NCBI GenBank assembly: GCA_016841365.1
Contig: JAENZI010000008.1
Span: 93,192-157,191 of the forward strand
Source: Anaerolineaceae bacterium
Lineage (GTDB): Bacteria > Chloroflexota > Anaerolineae > Anaerolineales > Anaerolineaceae
DNA length: 64,000 nucleotides
Direction: 5' to 3'
Part shown: piece after piece, positions 35,168 through 44,086 of the stretch
How the letters are laid out: each line of letters starts with the position of its first letter
Numbering within the stretch: the first letter of the stretch is position 1
The notes under the pieces: model-generated
Databases searched by the model: none
The model's input: only the letters and a program-made list of their open reading frames with translations
What the model was told of the DNA's origin: nothing
Program-made: the position numbers and the translations under genes

Positions 35168-35217
35168 GAATGGTGAGGGCGATGAGGTATTAATAATTTG
35201 TAAGAAACGGGGAGAGG

Positions 35218-35490
35218 GGTTGGGTATTAGGGATTAGGTATCAGGTATTGGGTATCAGGTATCAGGTATTAGGTATTTGGAATTAGGGAACAAGAAATCA
35301 GAAGAAAATGGGTCATGGGATTGGTATGACAAATTAAAGGGAATAAAAAATGACAACAACTTATTTTGATGATTTGTTAAGTTTTTGCTTCATTTTTTAA
35401 ATCAAGACAAAATAGCCTGATGATCCAATTACTAATCCCTTATCCCCAATCACTAATCCCCAATCACCGAATACCCAATACCTAATCCCT
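35218..35490. repeat. G-rich and C-rich degenerate mini-repeats in inverted arrangement
   Basis: This 415-bp gap between hrcA and the next gene has no clear ORF. At 35218-35289 a 6-7 bp unit such as GGTATTA/GGTATCA is repeated about ten times. At 35431-35490 the complementary type (CCCAATCACTAAT, TACCCAATACCTAATCCCT) appears. About 140 bp of AT-rich sequence lies between, so the two arms could pair. The same layout is seen around the IS element at 54-56 kb. Confidence 0.65.
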
Positions 35491-35495
35491 ATTCG

Positions 35496-36521
35496 TCAGG
35501 GCGTTAGTACCATCCTGTAGATGTGCCGGTCAATGCCGCCAAATTTGTATTTATAGGGTTCATCGCCGCGCATGAAGTCGAATTCGCGGATGCCGTTTTC
35601 GGTTGACCACTTGATCAGATTGGCCAGCAGCACCCACCCCGGGGAGTAATCCCGGTATTCCCAATCCCAGCCGGAGTTGTAGAGCCACAGGCGATCATTG
35701 TATTTAAATGAGAGATTGGCTGCGGCTTTGTTGCCGTCAAGGGTGAAGAACGCCAGGTGCAGCCAGCCTTTATCGAAGGCGATCCGGGCTGTATTATGGA
35801 GATGCTGGCGCATGGGTTCTGTCAGGAAGTCGCGTTTGTTTGGGTCCTGTGCCATCATCTCAATGAAGGTTTGCACATCCGCATCAAGGCTTTCGGCGTC
35901 TACCGTGAAGTAGAGATCTGGATCCGCCAGGCTTTGCTCCACGTTGCGCAGCTTACGTCGGATTTCGTGGCGCTGCTTTTTGTCGATCATAGCAAGGTAA
36001 GCATCATAATCACCTGGCAATGGGATGTAAGGCGCGGGCTGTAAGTGTACTTTTTTATGCGACCAGCCGCGGTTTTCAGCTTCAGCCTCAAGCACGGATA
36101 GGGTGGGGGAATCTTCCAAAATGTTGTAGAGGTCCAGGTGTTCCCAAGCCGGGATGCCGGGGTTGGCAGAAAGGAAATCGAGCAGTCCGGTCAGAAATTC
36201 TGACAGGTCATCAGGCCTCGCGATAAAATCGAGGAAGTCTGAAACTTCAATGGCACCGACGAACATCAGAGCTGGTTGACCGAGCACATTTTTAGCGTGG
36301 AACAGCGGTGCAATCCCAACCAGTTGTCCCTGTTCAAAGGCGGCAATCAATACCAGTTCGCTGGTGTCGGGCCATTCGCCTCCGCCGAGCGTTTGCCACC
36401 ATGCCTGCAGATATTCATAGGTCAGGAATGGCACATTGTGTGCGCTTTGTTCAACTAAATGATTCCAATCTTCTTTGTAATTTGCCAGTGCTTCAAAGGT
36501 GTTGTATCGTTTATAATCCAT
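35496..36521 (-). CDS. CelD/BcsL-type GNAT acetyltransferase (FemAB-like)
   Basis: About 341 residues. Double-GNAT layout: FLTYEYLQAWWQTLG near the N-terminus, LVLIAAFEQGQLVGIAPLF, then DKKQRHEIRRKLRNVEQ, LHLAFFTLDGNKAAANLSF and a final EFDFMRGDEPYKYKFGG, all typical of the Acetyltransf_6 (CelD/BcsL) family linked to polysaccharide or lipid modification. ATG 36521 lies 7 nt downstream of a TATAAT on the minus strand and has no ribosome-binding site, so the mRNA may be leaderless; ATG 36530 is in frame but sits in the -10 box. Substrate unknown. Confidence 0.85.
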   Translation of the reverse strand: MDYKRYNTFEALANYKEDWNHLVEQSAHNVPFLTYEYLQAWWQTLGGGEWPDTSELVLIAAFEQGQLVGIAPLFHAKNVLGQPALMFVGAIEVSDFLDFIARPDDLSEFLTGLLDFLSANPGIPAWEHLDLYNILEDSPTLSVLEAEAENRGWSHKKVHLQPAPYIPLPGDYDAYLAMIDKKQRHEIRRKLRNVEQSLADPDLYFTVDAESLDADVQTFIEMMAQDPNKRDFLTEPMRQHLHNTARIAFDKGWLHLAFFTLDGNKAAANLSFKYNDRLWLYNSGWDWEYRDYSPGWVLLANLIKWSTENGIREFDFMRGDEPYKYKFGGIDRHIYRMVLTP

Positions 36522-36528
36522 AAAAAAC

Positions 36529-36558
36529 ATTATACCTTAGTGCGGTAATGTGTATAAT
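36529..36558. promoter_or_regulatory. Symmetric divergent promoter pair
   Basis: On the minus strand: TTATAC, 17 nt, TATAAT (36534-36529). On the plus strand: TTATAC (36530-36535), 17 nt, TATAAT (36553-36558). Each -10 box overlaps the -35 hexamer of the opposite promoter, so the site is nearly palindromic at its ends. It drives the acetyltransferase leftwards and the large TM protein rightwards. Confidence 0.5.
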
Positions 36559-36595
36559 GAAGGTGTAGACCTAACGATAAGGGAGCCTGACGCTT

Positions 36596-39022
36596 ATGTA
36601 TGATTTGAATTTGACCCCCATTCGGCTGCGGCAAGGACAACCACAAGAGACTTTTTCAGGGTTTATGGCTGTCGCACCTCCGCGCCGGGCTGTTCGCAGC
36701 CGGGCTGAGGATTTGATGATCCTCTCTCTAACACTGCATGCCAACGGCAACCTATCTGAGGACCTTCAGGCGGATTGGCTGGCTCGGCTCTCTTCAGCGT
36801 TTTTCAAAACCAGCGGATCAGTAACATCAACACTGCGCAGCGTGATCGAGACGTTGAATTTGACGATCATGGAATGGAACTTAAAAAATGTCAAAGGCGG
36901 GATGCCGGCCACCGGTGCAATTAACCTGACTGCAATTCACCGCCGTTCATTGTATATTGCTCAAAGCGGACTGACCCACGCTTATGTATTGGCGCATGAA
37001 GGTCTGAAGCACTTTTCTGACACAGGCGGGACAGACCGCGGATTGGGCGTCAGCCGTACGCCAAAGATCAGGTATTACCAGGCAGATTTGGGCACTGGAG
37101 GATACCTGTTTATGACGGATACACCTCCGGGAACATGGACCGAGGATTTGCTGCTGGCGGATGGCTTCCCAGATGTTGAAAAATTACGTCGCCGGTTATT
37201 GAACCAGGCGCCGGTGGACTTTCGGTTGGATCTTGTGCAGATCTTCCCGGGTGAAGGGCAGATCAATATCAATCAGCCTGCCAAAAAAGCTTCACCTGTG
37301 GAAGAGGTAGAGGTGGTTGAAAAGCAAGCGGAAACACCTCAAGAGGAATTGGAACCTGAACCGACCCAGCCTGAAGAAGAGGAGGTTTCACCAGAAATAG
37401 TTCCTGTTGAGGAAACACCGGTGGAGGATACCCGTGAGGTCTTCACACAGGAACCCGAACCGGAACCCGAAGTGCTTCAGGAAGAGATCGAACCAGAAGC
37501 AGAGGTTGAACCACAGGTTGAACCCGAAACATCACCGCAGGCGGTTGTGATGGATGAGGATCAAACAACAGCCGTTTTGGAAGAAGAAGAGGTTCCTCAG
37601 GAAGATAAACGCAGCCGGGCTCGCCGAATGAAAGAAGCCCGTCAAGCTGAAAGAATGCGTTTGGCTGAGCAGAAGGACCAGATCAAAGAAGAAAGCTTGA
37701 AGGCTTTGGCAGCCGGGTTGAAGTGGTGGCGTAACGCACAGCAGTCAGTTGAAACGTTCTTCAAAGATTTGCTGGCGCGCTGGTCACCTGAGGGTACGAA
37801 AGATGCCCCAGCCCTCTCTCGAGGGACGCGGTTGCTGATTGCGGTGATTGTGCCTTTAGTGTTGGTTGGGATTGCCGCAGGCGTATACCTGGCACGCGGT
37901 AAAACGCAGCAATATGCATTCTATTTTGAGCAGGCACAGGCATCTGCTAATATTGCCCAGGCCGCCCAGGATCCGGATATTGCCCGGGAAGAATGGTCAC
38001 AGGTGCAAGCCTACCTTAACCAGGCGGAGGATTTCCGTGAAACGGAAGAACTTTCACGCCTGCGCGCTGAAGCGCAAGCAGCCATGGATCTGCTCGATGG
38101 CGTCAGGCGTTTGGATTATCGCCCGGCAATTGTCGGTTCGCTGCCTGCCGGGATCAACATCACAAACATTGTTTCTTATGGGCTTGACCTGTACCTGTTT
38201 GATGAAACAGCCGGACGTGTACTCCATGCGGCCAGCGGCAACAGCGGGTATGAAATTGATCCTGATTTTGTGTGTGCCGCAGGCAATTTCAGTGGCGGGC
38301 GGGTGGAAGCACTGGTGGATATGGCACAATTACCGATCAATAATGCTTACCAAGCCCACATATTAGGGATTGATGCCCTGGGGAATGTGGTTTATTGCTC
38401 GCCTGAGCAGGATCCTGTTGTGCAAATGCTGCCCGGTTCGGAGGGAATTGCTGGCGGTGCGAAGAATATCGTTTATGAGAGCAACCGGCTTTACGTCCAC
38501 TATCCTGAGGCTAACCAATTAAATGTTTATTCACCCAGCAATGGTCAGTTCTTAGATATGCCCGTTGATTATTTTAATGGGTTGGACTACAGCATTCGCC
38601 CTGATTTATCGCAGGTGATCGACTTTGCGATCAATGGACGTGAATTGTATTTGCTGCGGGGGGATGGTTCAGTGGTGGATTGTGTTTACAGCGGGTTGCC
38701 GGACGCCCCCATAGCCTGTGAGAACCCGGTGCAATATGTAGACGGCAGGCCGGGCAAAGAAGACCAGAATATGACCCTGCCCGATGCGAATTACGTGTCA
38801 GTTTATTATTCGCCCCCGCCCGACCCTTCGATCAGCATCCTGGATGCCGAAAATGCAGATATTTACCGCTTTTCGTTGCGGTTCAGGCTCTATCAGCGAT
38901 TGCGTCCTAATTTAGGGAATTATGAGATTGTTTCACCAGAGGCGACAGCTTTCACCATTGGTATTGACCAGGTAGCGTTCATTGCCTTTGGCAACCAAGT
39001 GTTTTACGCTTATGTGCAATAG
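36596..39022 (+). CDS. Large single-TM protein with PP2C-like head and propeller-like extracytoplasmic part
   Basis: An 808-residue protein. Residues about 1-220 resemble a PP2C phosphatase fold (SRAEDLMILSLTL, TGAINLTAIHRRSLYIAQSGLTHAYVLAHEGLKHFSD, GGYLFMTDTPP), but the metal-binding Asp residues of DG and GD motifs are missing, so it is probably a pseudophosphatase. About 225-350 is a Glu/Pro/Val-rich linker; about 340-400 is basic and helical; one TM helix is at about 403-424 (LLIAVIVPLVLVGIAAGVYL). The outer part begins with a coil (FYFEQAQASANIAQAAQ), then strands that suggest a beta-propeller (ITNIVSYGLDLYLFDETAGRV). Unknown function; possibly signals across the membrane. Confidence 0.75.
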   Translation: MYDLNLTPIRLRQGQPQETFSGFMAVAPPRRAVRSRAEDLMILSLTLHANGNLSEDLQADWLARLSSAFFKTSGSVTSTLRSVIETLNLTIMEWNLKNVKGGMPATGAINLTAIHRRSLYIAQSGLTHAYVLAHEGLKHFSDTGGTDRGLGVSRTPKIRYYQADLGTGGYLFMTDTPPGTWTEDLLLADGFPDVEKLRRRLLNQAPVDFRLDLVQIFPGEGQININQPAKKASPVEEVEVVEKQAETPQEELEPEPTQPEEEEVSPEIVPVEETPVEDTREVFTQEPEPEPEVLQEEIEPEAEVEPQVEPETSPQAVVMDEDQTTAVLEEEEVPQEDKRSRARRMKEARQAERMRLAEQKDQIKEESLKALAAGLKWWRNAQQSVETFFKDLLARWSPEGTKDAPALSRGTRLLIAVIVPLVLVGIAAGVYLARGKTQQYAFYFEQAQASANIAQAAQDPDIAREEWSQVQAYLNQAEDFRETEELSRLRAEAQAAMDLLDGVRRLDYRPAIVGSLPAGINITNIVSYGLDLYLFDETAGRVLHAASGNSGYEIDPDFVCAAGNFSGGRVEALVDMAQLPINNAYQAHILGIDALGNVVYCSPEQDPVVQMLPGSEGIAGGAKNIVYESNRLYVHYPEANQLNVYSPSNGQFLDMPVDYFNGLDYSIRPDLSQVIDFAINGRELYLLRGDGSVVDCVYSGLPDAPIACENPVQYVDGRPGKEDQNMTLPDANYVSVYYSPPPDPSISILDAENADIYRFSLRFRLYQRLRPNLGNYEIVSPEATAFTIGIDQVAFIAFGNQVFYAYVQ

Positions 39023-39038
39023 GTCAGATTGAGTAACG

Positions 39039-39069
39039 AATCCCGGAGATTTCACCCTCCGGGATTTTT
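39039..39069 (+). terminator. Intrinsic terminator
   Basis: AATCCCGGAG (39039-39048) pairs with CTCCGGGATT (39057-39066), then TTT. It ends the preceding gene and isolates the mmd operon. Confidence 0.85.
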
Positions 39070-39226
39070 GATTTAAGCTGTCTGAATACACAGGAACGGG
39101 CTTTCAGCTGGCGATGTTAATCAGGATCGGAAAGGCACATCTTAATGGCGGCTGGCGGCATTTGTGTTGCGCGGTTAATGTTACAATAGGATTTTACTTA
39201 CCAAAATAAATCGGATGAGGAGTCTT

Positions 39227-40771
39227 ATGGCAAAAATCGACCCACGAATTGAAACATTGCGTGAGATGCGTTCGAAGGCGCAATTGGGCGGCGGACAGGA
39301 CCGAATCGACCGTCAGCACGCTAAGGGCAAGCTGACCGCACGTGAGCGCCTGGACCTGCTTTTGGATAAGGGCAGTTTCACCGAACTGGAGCCTTTCACA
39401 ACCCAGCAAAATGACCCGAACGAGCAATCGCTGATGGGTGACGGTGTGGTAACCGGATATGGAACAGTAGAGGGTAGAACGGTTTATGTTTATGCCCAGG
39501 ATTTCACCGTTCAGGGCGGGGCATTGGGTGAAATGCACAGCCGCAAGATCTGCCGGGCAATGGACCTTGCAGCAGCCAACGGCAGCCCGATTGTCGGATT
39601 GATCGATTCTGGCGGCGCCCGGATCCAGGAAGGCGTGAAAAGCCTGGGCGGATATGCGGAGATCTTCAAGCGTAATGCCCAATATTCGGGCGTTGTGCCG
39701 CAGATCAGCCTGGTTTTGGGGCCTTGCGCTGGCGGTGCGGCTTATTCGCCTGCACTGACCGATATGATCATCATGGTTGAGAAGCAGTCTTTTATGTTCC
39801 TGACCGGGCCACAGGTCATCAAAACCGTGACCGGCGAAGAAACAGATTTTGAATCGCTGGGCGGCGCAGAAGTGCATCTGAACCAGAGCGGGATCGCGCA
39901 CTTGATCACCAAAGATGAGGAATCCGCCCTGGCGTTGGTGCGCTACCTGCTGGCCTATTTGCCCTCGAATAACATTGACAGCCCGCCGCAGGGTTCAACA
40001 GAAGATGACCCGCGCCGGCTGGCTGAATCGCTGAACAGCCTGGTGCCAATTGACCCGGCGATGCCATACAGCATGCACGAGGTGATTGAAGCCGTGGTTG
40101 ACCGGGGGTCTTTCCTCGAGCTGCAGGCGGGATATGCACGCAATGCCATTGTTGGGCTGGCACGATTTGACAGGATGCCTGTTGGAATTCTGGCGCAAGA
40201 GCCGAGCGTGATGGCAGGTGTGATTGACATTGATGCGGCCGATAAACTCTGCCGCACGGTTCGTTTTTGTGATGCCTTCAATTTGCCGCTGATCACGTTT
40301 GTGGATTCACCTGGATTTTTACCCGGTGTCGGACAGGAACACAGGGGCATTATCCGTCATGGCGCCAAGGTGCTGTATGCTTATTCTGAGGCGACAGTGC
40401 CCAAGATCAGCGTTGTGACCCGTAAAGCCTACGGCGGGGCTTATGTTGTGATGAGCAGCAAGTATTTAGGCACAGACATCAATTATGCCTGGCCGAGCGC
40501 AGAGATTGCCGTGATGGGGCCGGAAGGCGCCACCAATATCCTCTATCGTAAAGAGATCTCAGCAGCAGAAGACCCTGAGGCTGAGCGCAAACGGCTGGAA
40601 GATGAGTATCGTCAGCGATACCTGACACCGTATGCTGCCGCAAGTGCGGGGTATGTGGATGATGTGATTGAGCCGGCAGAAACACGCTGGATGATCATCA
40701 AAGCGCTGCGGGCGATCCGACATAAATCGGAGCAACATCCGCCACGGAAACACGGCAACATGCCAGTCTGA
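39227..40771 (+). CDS. mmdA: Methylmalonyl-CoA decarboxylase alpha subunit (carboxyltransferase)
   Basis: A 514-residue carboxyltransferase. GKLTARERLDLLLDKGSF opens the N-terminal domain; GLIDSGGARIQEGVKSLGGYAEIF and GPCAGGAAYSPALTDMIIMV form the first acyl-CoA site; TFVDSPGFLPGVGQEHRGIIRHGAKVLYAY with RKAYGGAYVVMSSKYLGTD forms the second. Alone it could be a propionyl-CoA carboxylase beta chain. Its neighbours (OadG-like, biotin carrier, Na+ pump beta subunit) identify it as the decarboxylase that moves CO2 from methylmalonyl-CoA to biotin. Start ATG 39227 with AGGAG 4 nt upstream; ATG 39215 would put that site inside the gene. Confidence 0.92.
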   Translation: MAKIDPRIETLREMRSKAQLGGGQDRIDRQHAKGKLTARERLDLLLDKGSFTELEPFTTQQNDPNEQSLMGDGVVTGYGTVEGRTVYVYAQDFTVQGGALGEMHSRKICRAMDLAAANGSPIVGLIDSGGARIQEGVKSLGGYAEIFKRNAQYSGVVPQISLVLGPCAGGAAYSPALTDMIIMVEKQSFMFLTGPQVIKTVTGEETDFESLGGAEVHLNQSGIAHLITKDEESALALVRYLLAYLPSNNIDSPPQGSTEDDPRRLAESLNSLVPIDPAMPYSMHEVIEAVVDRGSFLELQAGYARNAIVGLARFDRMPVGILAQEPSVMAGVIDIDAADKLCRTVRFCDAFNLPLITFVDSPGFLPGVGQEHRGIIRHGAKVLYAYSEATVPKISVVTRKAYGGAYVVMSSKYLGTDINYAWPSAEIAVMGPEGATNILYRKEISAAEDPEAERKRLEDEYRQRYLTPYAAASAGYVDDVIEPAETRWMIIKALRAIRHKSEQHPPRKHGNMPV

Positions 40772-40778
40772 GAGGGAG

Positions 40779-41135
40779 ATGATGAGCGACATTCAACAAG
40801 GTTTGTTAATTGCGGCGATCGGGATGGGGCTGGTATTTGTGATGATCCTGTTCTTGTGGGGTTTGATGGCGTTGATGATGCGCCTGACCTCAGGCAGGAA
40901 GTCACAACCACAGGCTGATGAAGATCTGATCGAGACGGAGGTTTCCCCGATTGCTGATATTGAGTCGACTGAAAAGATGCGCCGGGCTGCCGTTGCTGCT
41001 GTGGCAGCAGCCATGGCGCTTGGGAAGAAAGTTTCACAGAACAGAAAATCAGTTGCTGGAGAAGCATCTCAGCAAAGCACCTGGCAGACGTTCCATCGGG
41101 CAAGGCAGTTACAAAACCGGAGAACACGAGGATAG
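40779..41135 (+). CDS. mmdD: Methylmalonyl-CoA decarboxylase delta subunit (OadG family)
   Basis: A 118-residue protein with one N-terminal TM helix (about 8-32, LLIAAIGMGLVFVMILFLWGLMALMM), as in OadG/MmdD, then a charged cytoplasmic part with an Ala-rich helix (KMRRAAVAAVAAAMALGKK). It stabilises the decarboxylase complex at the membrane. The ATG codons at 40779 and 40782 are both possible; GAGGGAG precedes. It lies between mmdA (7-nt gap) and the biotin protein (3-nt gap). Confidence 0.85.
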   Translation: MMSDIQQGLLIAAIGMGLVFVMILFLWGLMALMMRLTSGRKSQPQADEDLIETEVSPIADIESTEKMRRAAVAAVAAAMALGKKVSQNRKSVAGEASQQSTWQTFHRARQLQNRRTRG

Positions 41136-41138
41136 ACA

Positions 41139-41567
41139 ATGAAATATAAAGTTGAAATTGATGGCAAGACATACGAAGTCGATGTTGAGGATATTTACGC
41201 TCGCCCGGTTGTGGCAGTGGTGGATGGCGAACGATTTGAGGTGTGGCCTGAATCGGAGGCTGAAACAACCGCAGCCACAGTGCCCTCTGTTTATGTGCCT
41301 GATCCCACACAGGCGGCGATGACAAAACAACCTGCGAAACAAGATGCGGGTGGGAAGCATGTTGCTGCCCCATTGCCCGGTGTGATTGTTGCGATCCTCG
41401 TCAAGCCTGGAGACTCGGTTTCGCGGGGGCAGGAATTGTGCACATTGGAAGCCATGAAGATGAAAAACGCCATCAAAAGCAGCCGTGAGGGCACGATCGC
41501 CATGATTGAGATCAGTGTCGGGGACCAGGTAGGACACGGCCAAGTTTTGATGACCTACGCAGACTGA
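41139..41567 (+). CDS. mmdC: Biotin carboxyl carrier subunit of methylmalonyl-CoA decarboxylase
   Basis: A 142-residue protein. The N-terminal strands (YKVEIDGKTYEVDVEDI) are typical of decarboxylase gamma/biotin subunits, a Pro/Ala/Thr linker follows, and the C-terminal biotinyl domain has APLPGVIVAILVKPGDSVSRGQ and the biotinylation motif EAMKMKN, where the Lys is modified. Biotin swings between the carboxyltransferase (MmdA) and the membrane decarboxylase (MmdB). Confidence 0.93.
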   Translation: MKYKVEIDGKTYEVDVEDIYARPVVAVVDGERFEVWPESEAETTAATVPSVYVPDPTQAAMTKQPAKQDAGGKHVAAPLPGVIVAILVKPGDSVSRGQELCTLEAMKMKNAIKSSREGTIAMIEISVGDQVGHGQVLMTYAD

Positions 41568-41579
41568 GGGAGTCCTTAG

Positions 41580-42698
41580 ATGGATTTTACATTCTTAATG
41601 GAAGAAATCTCCCGGGGATTCACCAACTTCACCTGGGGAAATGGTGTGATGATCCTGATCGGCGTGATCTTGATCACATTGGCTGTGGTTAAGGAATATG
41701 AGCCCGTTTTGCTGCTGCCGATTGGTTTTGGATGTATTATGGCCAATATCGGTATGTCGGCTGATGTCGGTTTTATGAAAGTGATCTATGATGCCGGCAT
41801 CAAAACAGAGTTATTCCCGCTGCTCATTTTTGTTGGCGTTGGCGCGATGATTGATTTCAGCCCGTTGATCTCCCAGCCCAAAATGGTGCTGTTGGGCGCG
41901 GCCGGTCAATTTGGGATTTATGGCACCTTGCTGCTGGCGCTGCTGCTGGGCTTCCCGATGAATGAGGCAGCATCCATTGGCGTGATCGGTGCCATCGATG
42001 GGCCGACGGCAATTTTTGTCGGCAGTAAATTAGCACCTGACCTATTGGCACCGATTGCAGTGGCAGCATATTCCTACATGAGTTTGATCCCGATCATTCA
42101 ACCGCCGATTATGAAGTTGATGACCACGCGTAAAGAGCGTCTAATCCGTATGGAGTATGCGCCGAGGCCGGTTTCACGACTAACGTTGGTAGTTTTTCCG
42201 GTCTTTGTGACCCTGGCGGTCAGCCTGGCTGCCCCAGACGCAGCGCCGCTGATCGCATCCTTGATGCTGGGCAACTTGCTGCGGGAGAGCCTGGTGGTCG
42301 ATCGGCTCAGCAAGGCGGCTCAGAATGAGATCATCAATATCGCCACGTTATTTTTGGGTTTGGCGATTGGTGCCACGATGAAGGCTGATTCTTTTTTGAA
42401 TCTGGATACGCTCATGATTTTAGGACTGGGGTTGATTGCCTTTGTTCTCGATACGGTTGCCGGGCTGCTGTTCGGTAAATTGATGTCAGCAGTCACAGGC
42501 GGGAAGATCAACCCGTTGATTGGCGCATGCGGCATCAGCGCCTTTCCGATGGCTGGGCGGTTATCCGCAAAAATGGCGCAGGAAGAGGATTTTGAAAATT
42601 TCATCTTGATGCATGCCATGGGCGCCAATACAGCAGGCCAGCTTGGCAGCGTGATCGCTGGCGGTTTACTGCTGGCGCTGGTTTCTGGAATGGGCTAA
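41580..42698 (+). CDS. mmdB: Na+-translocating decarboxylase beta subunit
   Basis: A 372-residue integral membrane protein with about ten hydrophobic segments. EYEPVLLLPIGFGCIMANIG, FPLLIFVGVGAMIDFSPLI, ASIGVIGAIDGPTAIFVGSKLAP, AYSYMSLIPIIQPPIMKLMTT and AMGANTAGQLGSVIAGG are the conserved blocks of OadB/MmdB/GcdB. It decarboxylates carboxybiotin and couples this to Na+ export. Start ATG 41580 with GAGGGAG upstream. It completes the mmdADCB operon. Confidence 0.95.
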   Translation: MDFTFLMEEISRGFTNFTWGNGVMILIGVILITLAVVKEYEPVLLLPIGFGCIMANIGMSADVGFMKVIYDAGIKTELFPLLIFVGVGAMIDFSPLISQPKMVLLGAAGQFGIYGTLLLALLLGFPMNEAASIGVIGAIDGPTAIFVGSKLAPDLLAPIAVAAYSYMSLIPIIQPPIMKLMTTRKERLIRMEYAPRPVSRLTLVVFPVFVTLAVSLAAPDAAPLIASLMLGNLLRESLVVDRLSKAAQNEIINIATLFLGLAIGATMKADSFLNLDTLMILGLGLIAFVLDTVAGLLFGKLMSAVTGGKINPLIGACGISAFPMAGRLSAKMAQEEDFENFILMHAMGANTAGQLGSVIAGGLLLALVSGMG

Positions 42699-42779
42699 TC
42701 CAAGATAGTAATATTTGGGAATTTAATGATCAACAATTGTTAGGTTTCATCAGTCACAATTCTATGAAAGAGGTACGAG

Positions 42780-43469
42780 ATGCAACATCATATTGAAGGT
42801 ACGGTTTTCCCAACTTTGGAAGTGCAGTTGGCCCGAGGTGAATCTGTTTTTACAGAATCAGGTGGAATGGCTTGGATGACCGAGGGGATTGAGATGACAA
42901 CCAGTACACGGGGCGGTTTGATGGCTGGTTTGGGGCGGGCGCTGGCTGGCGAATCGCTCTTCATGGTTACCTATGCTTGCAGAGCGAATGAAGGCACAGT
43001 GGTCTTTACACCAGAAGCACCTGGCAGGATCCTTGAGTACCATCTGGTGTCGAACCAATCGCTGATTTGCCAGAAGGACACCTTCTTATGCGCCGAACAG
43101 TCGGTAGAGATGAAGATCCACTTCAATAAGCGCTTAGGCGCGGGTTTCTTCGGCGGTGAGGGTTTCATCTTGCAGCAGGTCACCGGACCGGGCACGGCAT
43201 TCTTTGCTATCCCGGGAGATGTCCATGAGCGTACATTGGCAGCAGGTGAAAAATTGCTGGTCGATCCCGGGCATATCGCCATGTTTGAGCCTACGGTTGA
43301 TTACAAGATTGAAATGGTCAAAGGGATCAAGAATGTATTGTTTGCCGGTGAAGGGCTGTTCCTGGCGACCTTAACCGGGCCGGGGAAGATTTGGCTGGAA
43401 ACCATGCCGCTGACGAACCTGGCAGCGAAGATCGGCAAATACCTCCCGACCAAAGGCATAAAAGGTTAA
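42780..43469 (+). CDS. TIGR00266/AIM24 family protein
   Basis: A 229-residue all-beta protein. QLARGESVFTESGGMAWMTEGIEMTT, GGLMAGLGRALAGESLFM, LICQKDTFLCAE, GEGFILQQVTGPG and a final MVKGIKNVLFAGEGLFLATLTGPGKIW (given here in its conserved parts) are hallmark motifs of the TIGR00266/AIM24 family. The family forms trimeric beta-roll-like structures; the function in bacteria is unknown. It sits 81 nt after mmdB on the same strand and may be read through from it. Confidence 0.9.
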   Translation: MQHHIEGTVFPTLEVQLARGESVFTESGGMAWMTEGIEMTTSTRGGLMAGLGRALAGESLFMVTYACRANEGTVVFTPEAPGRILEYHLVSNQSLICQKDTFLCAEQSVEMKIHFNKRLGAGFFGGEGFILQQVTGPGTAFFAIPGDVHERTLAAGEKLLVDPGHIAMFEPTVDYKIEMVKGIKNVLFAGEGLFLATLTGPGKIWLETMPLTNLAAKIGKYLPTKGIKG

Positions 43470-43524
43470 GCTAATGGATCGATGTTATTTGTTGGGGAAA
43501 TAACAATTCAGACAATAAAAATCA

Positions 43525-43558
43525 ACAGGCCGCCCTGCGTAGGGCGGTCTGTGTTTTG
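43525..43558. terminator. Bidirectional intrinsic terminator
   Basis: ACAGGCCGCCCT (43525-43536) pairs with AGGGCGGTCTGT (43541-43552), one G-T wobble, GCGT loop, then GTTTTG. Between convergent genes. Confidence 0.85.
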
Positions 43559-43585
43559 ATCCTATTAGTTTGCTGTGGTAAGGCT

Positions 43586-44086
43586 TTAGTCTTCTTCTTT
43601 TAAGGCTTTTGGCGTCCAAAATCCGACCAGCTCACCCATCGTGTCAATCGAAATATCTTCCCATTTATCGAGGGCTAAAACCAGGTGTCCCAATCCAGCA
43701 GTGGGGAGGGCTTCAATTTCGCCATCCACAATTTGAAGATAGGCTTCCATCCCCGGGTTATGGCCGACGATCATCACCGTGCTGTATTCATCGCTGAGGG
43801 TGCTGAGGATATCAAGAAAGGTCTGTGGTTCAGCCATATATAATTCGTCAGAAAAGATGATTTTTTGATCGTAATCCAATGCAGCAGCGATGATTTCAAC
43901 TGTTTCACGTGCCCGAACGGCTGATGAAGAAAGGATCAGGTCCGGCGAGAGTTTGTTTTTATGAATAACTTTTGCTATCCGTTTTGCGTCTTTTTTGCCT
44001 CGTTTTTTGAGGGGGCGCTCGAAATCTTCCAGGCTGTCATCCTTCCAGCTTGATTTAGCATGCCGCATCAATAATAAATTTTTCAT
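43586..44086 (-). CDS. SixA-type histidine phosphatase
   Basis: A 166-residue protein starting MKNLLLMRHAKSSWKD; the RHA(K) motif is the histidine-phosphatase (phosphoglycerate-mutase-like) active site, followed by DFERPLKKRGKKDAKRIA, SSSAVRARETVEI and the second catalytic His in MIVGHNPGMEAYL. SixA removes phosphate from phosphohistidine of HPt domains in E. coli; here the substrate is unknown. Start ATG 44086 with AGGAGA upstream; the frame to 44113 is not needed. Confidence 0.9.
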   Translation of the reverse strand: MKNLLLMRHAKSSWKDDSLEDFERPLKKRGKKDAKRIAKVIHKNKLSPDLILSSSAVRARETVEIIAAALDYDQKIIFSDELYMAEPQTFLDILSTLSDEYSTVMIVGHNPGMEAYLQIVDGEIEALPTAGLGHLVLALDKWEDISIDTMGELVGFWTPKALKEED

